From NCBI GenBank assembly GCA_032622095.1, contig CP136069.1, positions 168,322,394 to 168,386,393 of the forward strand: 64,000 nucleotides of DNA, written 5' to 3'. Below, piece by piece: positions 57,150 through 64,000 of the stretch. The DNA is from Siphonodentalium dalli (lineage: Eukaryota; Mollusca; Scaphopoda; Gadilida; Siphonodentaliidae). Below the pieces are notes generated by a model. That model saw nothing but the letters and a program-made list of their open reading frames with translations, did not search any database and had not been told where the DNA came from. The position numbers and the translations under genes were made by a program. Numbering within the stretch: position 1 is the stretch's first letter; each line of letters opens with the position of its first letter.

Positions 57150-57345
57150 AATATGGCACGGCTTTTGAACAAAACTACATTTGTGAACAACTCCCCGTGT
57201 GTATTGCGTTCTGCGAGGTACGAAAACGAACTGGTGCATATAATGTTTTCCTGCCAATCTCGTTTATTAATATCTGCTAGGAAACAATACTGGGATTTCA
57301 TTCTCAACCGCTTCGGTAATTGGGCCATGCGTTTCAAATAAAACA
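57150..57345 (+). pseudogene. Possible LINE C-terminal fragment
   Basis: The plus frame ARYENELVHIMFSCQSRLLI-SARKQYWDFI...FGNWAMRF resembles the C-terminal zinc-knuckle-like region (E-x-x-x-H-x-x-x-x-C ... R-x-x-YW) of non-LTR retrotransposons. No other LINE parts are adjacent, so the call is weak. The two minus-strand frames overlapping it are shadows. Confidence 0.3.
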
Positions 57346-57349
57346 CACC

Positions 57350-59150
57350 GTAACGCGAACAGGCGTCACACCTTGTTGACCTAGATAACCAAAGGCGGTT
57401 GATGGATTAACTAGCCATAGCTAATTACTATTCGATCGATTATTAACAGGCCCACCCCATGTGAACCGGTCATGCACATGTAGGTAGCAGTGATTATAAG
57501 CTCCCTGGTCGCATGCATGGAACAGTTTGGGTAGCAACATGTAAGCAAATGCCACACAGAGATGGCGAGGCCACACTATCAAGAGCTTAGCACAATGTTA
57601 GCGGCCTAGTGAACTACAAAAGAGCATATGCAGGATATGCTGCTTTTGTGTTAATATCCATTTAGATATAACGTTGACCATCCATAATGTATGTATTCTT
57701 ATCGCATTTTTAACAAGAAAATAATGATTATCTTTGAAAAAAAAATTATATTAAAATAGACGTCGACTAGTTCATTAGTAATTGTTCCCATATACTTGTA
57801 TCCTGAACGGCGAGTAATACGCTATTAGTTTTTAAATGCTCTTTTTTAAATTGAAGATACTCTTGAATGGTCCCGCTAGCAGAGCTTATGGATCCTGCTC
57901 GCAGTGGTTGCAATCTATGAGATGGTAACGGCTGCATTGGTCTTATGTATATAGGAGATATAGCACAGTAGCAATGTTATATTTGTATGCCTCCGAAACA
58001 TGCCGAGCAGGTCTTATGTCTAGTGGAAATTATATTAGTACAATGTGTTATGACTATAGTATTGGTTGAAACATATTTATTGCAACAAAGGTTATAAGGG
58101 ATTGGGACACAAGTTACAACAACTTAATGCAGCCCCTTTCCCAACAATATTTACACAAATGTTTACCAACGCCAGACAGTACCCTTACCACATGCAGACA
58201 GTATCATTTGGAAGCGCGGGAGTTTGATGGGAGTTGATGTCGTTAAGTTCTCTTGGATGACGTCATAGAACTATCGATCCTGCCAGTGGCAGGTATTCTT
58301 GAGATTCCGTATATAAAAAAGACGATAAACAGATCTACAAACAGGCGCTTCGACAAAAATGAGCTAGAAATTGGAAAAAAAAATCATACGAAACTATCAG
58401 ATTATTTCCGTGAAATATTTGCAATGCAAATACATCTTTAATTTGTCTCATTTTGTCGCATATTTGTGTGTTTCAAATTTGTTTTTCAAATATCGTATCG
58501 TTCGTCTGTCGGTTGTGAAACAATGCGAAATTTTAATATGCTAAAAAATAAATCTCACGTGACATGATTAGTAAAAGTGATCGCTATTTCTCGAGTAAAG
58601 CCCATTACATTGATAGCAGACCACCGTCAGACAGTACCCTTACCACCTGCAGACAGTGTCAATTGGAAGTGCGGATCCCCTGCGAACGTTACCATTGCCA
58701 ATCTATCGCCCTCGATTTTGTGTTCCAGGGAGTCATTGGCCATCAAAAGATTAATAAATCAATCTAGTATCTAATGAGGAGTACAGTTAGTGGATAATCG
58801 GTGGAGGATGAATGAGAAACATCCAGGTTTTTCGGTTTATTCGTCCGATAGTGACAATGTTGATAAAAGTCTCCTTTTATTAGCCAATACAACTTATCTG
58901 ATTGCAAAAAATATAGTTGGTCATTTGTGGTAATTATATGAAATTCCATATAGGAATAACTCACCCGTTATCTCTTATCTCCTTATATATGTTCGCTGAT
59001 GAAAGTTCGAGATTCAAGTTTTTTTTTAACGAATTTCGATAAAAACGGAGACTCCCATCTAGAGGCCTTTCCGTAGATTCATATAAACTTTGGTGACGAT
59101 TGTATGAGAAATGTAACATGTAAGGTGTGCTGAAGGATTTAGTCATACAA
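57350..59150. other. Intergenic; 45-bp direct repeat at 58.17 and 58.62 kb
   Basis: AGACAGTACCCTTACCAC-TGCAGACAGT-TCA-TTGGAAG-GCGG occurs at about 58173-58218 and again at 58628-58672. The block between them (GATGACGTCATAG..., 58256) holds no recognised gene. Nothing else supported. Confidence 0.4.
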
Positions 59151-59159
59151 AGAGTCAAA

Positions 59160-59815
59160 TCTAAGATGGCCGCTGGCAGCCATGTTTTTAACAGAATTCG
59201 GAAAAAATGGCAATCACCCATCTAGATTTCACCCCAAGGATCCATATGAAGTTTGGTGATGATCGGATGAGGGATATGATCTGTAGGGTGTGAAAGGATT
59301 TAGTGATGCAAAGAGTAAAAGTCCAAGATGGCTGCCGGCGGCCATGTTTTTCATCGAAAATCGTTCAAATTTGACATCTCCCATGTCGTTGAAATCGGTC
59401 AAAGTTTGTTTGAACTATCGCGCTAATGGTCACGAACGACAAAAATCGCTAAAAATAGACAAACTAAGGCCCAAAAATCTCGTATAAAAGATTCGACAAA
59501 CCTGGTTTTTTCGATCTAGATATTGTTGCAACAGAACCATATACCATATATAAATTAAATAGGTTGATGTTTACTTGAGTTGCTGAGCTAACGGTCGCGA
59601 ATGATCAAAATCGGTAAAATAAAATAGTCAAACTAAGGCCCATAACTCTCGTATAAAAAATGTTGGTAAAAACCTGGTTTTCGAACTCGAGCTATAGCTA
59701 TTGTAGCAACAGACCCATATACCAAATATCAATTAAATAAGTTTACATTTGTTTGAGTTATCGCGCTAACGGTCTCGCGCCCGGACGCCTGGACGCCCGC
59801 CCACAGACCTCACCA
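59160..59815. repeat. Diverged interspersed repeat with internal ~180-bp units
   Basis: Two CAAGATGGC-GC-GGC-GCCATGTTTTT blocks (about 59161 and 59321) are followed by three copies of GTTTGAGTTATCGCGCTAACGGTC plus CAAACTAAGGCCCATAACTCTCG-TATAAAA (about 59405, 59580 and 59750, decreasing in completeness). The end is a GC-rich CCCGGACGCCTGGACGCCCG. Non-coding, of unknown class. Confidence 0.55.
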
Positions 59816-60364
59816 AAGCCTAAGTGGGAATTTTTGAAAAATCTCGACTAAAATGCTATATAAATATAAGAAATGAATATAGTTTGAATGTGTTTTATTG
59901 AGGGGTATGTCGCTGTGGAGCACATTTATTGTGCACAGCTTCACATTAATTTCTTAAATTTATATGCATGGTTTTTAATAAACTGAGCTGAATTTCTCTT
60001 CTAAAATTTTGTCAGCAGTTTTGATATATTACACCATGCAGCACTACAAGTTAGCCCAACATTCTACTCATCATTTATCGATCGATTCGTCTATGGCCGC
60101 CCAGTTATCACATTGCCGGCATTTAGTCATATAGGTCAACAAGGTGTGATGTCGATTCGTGTTATGGAGTGTTTCCTTAGGATATGGAACGCGTGACCCA
60201 TTTGGCAGTTGACCAATAACGGACCAGGATTTAGTATCTCACACACACGGGCTGTGTAAATAGCATGGAAGTAAAATTTCATATGTGTCATTGCGGAGGA
60301 TAACGGTTATTACCCAACTGAATTATTTTCCATAATCCATTGGTGAGCGTAAAATAAAAATTCA

Positions 60365-60895
60365 TATAAGGATTAACTGTCATGTTGACTGTTTTTAAGG
60401 AGATGTAACCGTGAGGTAAGTGGGCATAACTTGTGTAAAACCCGAAGGGTTTTACATACAAGTTATGACCACTTACCTCACGGTTACATCTCCATAAAAA
60501 TAGTCCACATGACAGTTAATCCTTATATTTATATACATTTAGCGAAAAAGCCACTTTTGTAAATGTATTTAAATCGAAAAGTGTATCGTGACAAAACAGC
60601 CCAAAATACCCAATAGCACCCTTGGCAAAAGTTAATAGGAACAATTTCTCTTCATATTGAAACCCGATGATGTATTAAGTCAATCCTGCGCGAGTCCAAA
60701 TGCGCCCAAAACATTACGCGTTCGTCTTTCCAACCCCAATGACGTATCGATGGTGTTATGAGCTTGGTGTTATGAGGCGTTGCGCATTCACCGAGAAATA
60801 ACCGCAACTAGCCACGTGGGCGCCGACCAATCAGAATGCTGGATTTAGTGAATGACAACACTTAGTATGTAAATATATTTAAATAACAATAGTAC
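60365..60895 (+). mobile_element. Hairpin-headed MITE, copy A
   Basis: The left end is a hairpin (60365-60528): AAGGATTAACTGTCATGTTG, GGAGATGTAACCGTGAGGTA, AGTTATG and back, loop near 60448-60458. It is followed by a body (GCGAAAAAGCCACTTTTGTA, CCTGCGCGAGTCCAAATGCG, GCCACGTGGGCGCCGACCAA) and the end AACACTTAGTATGTAAATAT. It is mirrored by the element at 63110-63546. Confidence 0.7.
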
Positions 60896-63105
60896 ACGTA
60901 CGGCTGAAGATAAATCACGAACCAAACGTGAGTACGTGGCGTGTTTTTGTTTTAAGTAGGTGGGGTGCAAAACACAATTCTAAAAACCATTGAGCAGATG
61001 AATGCTTAAAAGAACCACAGACACAGGAATATGTGACAATGTTATATAATAAAATAAATTCGGTCGTTCCTCTTATATATTAAGTATTTTTTAGGCAACA
61101 ATACAGGCGCCGAAAGTGGGGTGGACGGTTGGAGTGTTGCCTCATACCCTTTTCACTCCCGTCTTTCTCACATAATTATGTTACCCAATGCTTGTTGTCA
61201 GCTTATGGGGACTCTCGCATGACCTCATTTTATTATATTTAAATTATATTTTAAAATCTCAGACAGCATACTCGCCATACTGGTAGGTTGCCATATATTC
61301 AAAAATATATTTTGATATAGAGATCAATGATTAAAACACAATGAGTGAAATAGCTGAGCATGCATTGCTAAACATTAGGCGGTGAGTTCATGAAATTCAA
61401 CATCAAAACTCGGGAAATATCTCGTGTGATTTCGCCCATAAAACACCGCGACTAAAATTGTGTACTTTTATGATTATTTAATCTTAAAATATTTAAAGGC
61501 ACGTGAGGCCTTAGTTGTCGAAAATATTCATATTTGTTCTAATCACCGTAAACAGAAAAACATTAAAACGCATACAGTTTCGTTCATATATACCATGACC
61601 ATCACGTAAACAGCATGTTATCATAAAGACCTACTATATTTTACCTAAGCAAGAGCCTGATTGTGTTACAGACGACAGCACAATGCTACTGGCTAATCAC
61701 ACACAAATGGCATACACGCTCTTTATTAGTTCCATATCAGGAATTCACCAACAAAGAACGCTGTTTATGTTTACTATCATAATATAAACAAACACCAGAA
61801 AAATTACCCTTTATGCTTTTGTTTACATAACAATGGTCAAACATTTGACAATAACATACTGTTTATGCGATATTTCTTATTTGTATACGACAAAGTCTGT
61901 CTACATTTTGATGTTCTTTCTGTTTGTGGCGGTTTTTGACGGGTGGAAATATTTTCACAGGATACCCACCGCCAAGGCCAACCGTACCTTTAATCTTACC
62001 AAAATACAAACGACCTTTTCCAAATTCGAGCGATTCACGTGTTTTAGTTTACATCCGGTCACCGGTTGTATCGCGTGTTTTCATTGGTTGCTAGCGAGAG
62101 CTCTGATCCAATAAGATAGCTTGTGGTATCTCTTTGCGTACCTGAATAGCGTACCTAACTACAGTCAAGTTTGACACTTCTTCGATCACTATAATTTTGA
62201 ATTTGAGCTCGACAGCTCGTTTTTTTTAATACCCACCCGCCCATACTTTCCCTTATATAGAGTTGGTTTACAATATAGACTGAGAGCGGTGTACTTGCCA
62301 AAAATATTATTTTAATTGGAATTCGGATATAAGTTAACTCCATATACATGAAGTAGTCTGATCTTATCAAGCTATTTCGGTTCGAATATCTATATTCCAC
62401 ATATAAAAGTCATAATTCATTTGTCAGCAAGTTATTTACAATGACACCATTCTCAACATATGAATATGAATCGCAATGTCACGTGAATATTACTGTGTCT
62501 AGGTTATTACTACTACTACTACTACTACTACTACCAGTTTTCATTGTCTGATTTCAACACTGATTGTGTACACTGTATAAGTGTAATCAATGCCTGTATA
62601 AGTCATCAACTTCAATAAGTGTATTGTATTTGTATTCAGTAATGTAATTGTCAATATAAATTATAATACATCTAACTTCTAATATCGATTTTAGGGAGCC
62701 TGTAGCTCCCTACTTTTTCGGCAAATAAATTATAATCAGTACAATTTTGTCAAGTCGTTTATTCTCAGGAAGATTAAACAGCAGACTCTCTCGAACTAAA
62801 ACAAAAAAATCATGACACGACTCAACATTTATCAAGACGGATAATGTTTCAAAACAGGTGTATTTATGAACTAGTGACTAATCATAATGTGGTTCCCGCT
62901 GTTTTATGTTTTCTCCAGGAACAATTAACTAATTTAGATATGTTAAATTATTTTGCAAAAGTTTAGGAGTTTTGCTTATGGAAGTCTGTGGTCCTCACTG
63001 AGTCTTATCGTATGTCAGTATGTGAAAAAACATGCGACATTCGATTTGGGTAGTAGAAGCTACGAGAACCAAATTCAGGTATTGGCTAAATAAAGCTTGA
63101 TGTTA
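60896..63105. other. Intergenic, no supported gene
   Basis: The 93-codon frame at 61833-62114 (plus) begins with a hydrophobic stretch (SVYILMFFLFVAVFDGW) but has no family resemblance or splice context. A (TAC)n microsatellite lies at 62507-62534. Confidence 0.35.
62507..62534. repeat. (TAC)n microsatellite
   Basis: Nine consecutive TAC triplets, uninterrupted. Confidence 0.85.
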
Positions 63106-63109
63106 TTTC

Positions 63110-63546
63110 AATATATTTACATACTAAGTGTTGTCATCACTAAATCCAGCATTCTGATTGGTCGGTGCCCACGTGGCTAGTTGCAGTTATTTCTCGGTGA
63201 ATACGCACCAGCTAATAACTGCAAGCTCATAACAACATCGATACGTCATTTGGGTTTGGAAAGACGAACGCGTAATGTTTTGGGCGCATTTGGATTCGCG
63301 CAGGATTGACTTAATAAATCATCGGGTTTCAATTGTTCCTGTTAACTTTTGCCAAGGGTTTTACAAAAGTAGCTTTTTCGCTAAATGTATATAAATATAA
63401 GGATTAACTGTCATGTGGACTGATTTTTATGGAGATGTAACCGTGAGGTAAGTGGTCATAACTTGTGTAAAACCACAAGTTATGACCACTTACCTCACGG
63501 TTACATCTCCATAAAAACAGTCCACATGACAGTTAATCCTTATATA
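63110..63546 (-). mobile_element. Hairpin-headed MITE, copy B (inverted to copy A)
   Basis: It starts ATATTTACATACTAAGTGTT and runs through the same body as copy A in reverse (CCCACGTGGCTAGTTGC, GCGCATTTGGATTCGCGCAG, TAGCTTTTTCGCTAAATG). It ends in a hairpin 63398-63545 (AAGGATTAACTGTCATGTGG ... complement) with a loop of only a few bases near 63472. The body is about 70 bases shorter than copy A. Confidence 0.75.
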
Positions 63547-63547
63547 T

Positions 63548-63761
63548 ACAGTAATGCCCTAAATAATCGACTCCTTAACTACAGTAGAATTGTGGGTAAT
63601 TTTCAGGATTTAGTCGGAAATATGGATTGTTGCCATTCGTCGGAAAGCTCTCAATGAGAACTTTCCGATGAATGGCAACAAGCCATATTTCCGACTAAAT
63701 CCTGACAAATTACCCATAATTCTGCTGTGGTTAAGGAGTCGATTATTTAGAGCAATACTGT
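63548..63761. mobile_element. 214-bp nearly perfect hairpin element
   Basis: ACAGTAATGCCCTAAATAAT, CGACTCCTTAACTACAG, CAGGATTTAGTCGGAAATAT and GCCATTCGTCGGAAAG pair with their complements on the other side of a loop near 63645-63657. It directly abuts copy B of the preceding MITE. The open frames on both strands (63463-63657 and 63610-63792) are by-products of the palindrome. Confidence 0.75.
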
Positions 63762-64000
63762 ATGTGACAAGCCTTATAAATGTCTTGAACACTTTGAACT
63801 TAGAAATCGTTTGATTGAATTGCTACTTTCGTGAACTCGTGCCGTTTCATGACAAATATTCAATGTCAACAAGTCAATGCATTATATAATAATGCAGTTA
63901 AATAATAATAGATATACCCAGACCTGATAACTTACCTCAGTGAGATTGTGAATGATCTGAGATTAGGTAGAACTCATCAGGGTGACGGCTTCATCGGATG
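63762..64000. other. Window end, nothing recognised
   Basis: AT-rich sequence without repeat modules or exons that I can support. Confidence 0.4.

Noticed and set aside
61833-62114. 93-codon frame with a hydrophobic segment as a membrane protein gene
   Set aside because: No family resemblance, no splice context, and AT-rich DNA commonly gives such frames.

Overview
This is a eukaryotic, AT-rich, intron-bearing and very repeat-dense stretch, most likely from a marine invertebrate (a mollusc or other lophotrochozoan is my best guess). The reasons are a PAN/apple-type secreted protein, a C-type lectin, APE-type LINEs, many hairpin MITEs and TE-like ORF families that I associate with mollusc, cnidarian and fish genomes. 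Nothing bacterial, no rRNA and no intact tRNA were seen.

Layout. 1-1.2 kb: first coding exon of a secreted PAN/apple-like protein on the minus strand, with a TATA-like box. 2.1-6.4 kb: a fold-back element with roughly 1.3-kb inverted arms around a minisatellite of about 45 bp. 6.4-10.5 kb: several hairpin MITEs. 11.8-13.0 kb: a decayed LINE 3' end (minus). 12.99-25.62 kb: a huge imperfect palindrome whose arms (about 6.7 and 5.4 kb, 0.5-kb spacer) each carry the reverse transcriptase part of one LINE; the right copy continues outside the palindrome into its endonuclease domain and is interrupted there by a TTAA-flanked MITE. 29.6-34.4 kb: a second fold-back element carrying two inverted, unequal copies of a nuclease-like ORF with a Cys-rich tail. 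36.3-40.9 kb: an intron-containing but frameshifted gene of a TE-like family. 41.6-43.3 kb: a local direct duplication containing a duplicated small exon and flanking a fragment of a hAT/TTF-type zinc-finger ORF. 44.3-57 kb: on the minus strand, five exons with mutually compatible splice phases that can be joined into a type II transmembrane C-type lectin with a Thr/Pro mucin stalk. 57-64 kb: mostly intergenic, with LINE debris, a diverged interspersed repeat and three long hairpin elements.

The only features I regard as plausible functional host genes are the PAN gene (its first coding exon) and the lectin gene. Much of the rest is transposable-element sequence in different stages of decay. 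Recurrent themes are inverted duplication at every scale (100 bp to 12.6 kb) and re-use of one hairpin module of about 70 bp in MITEs with different termini.
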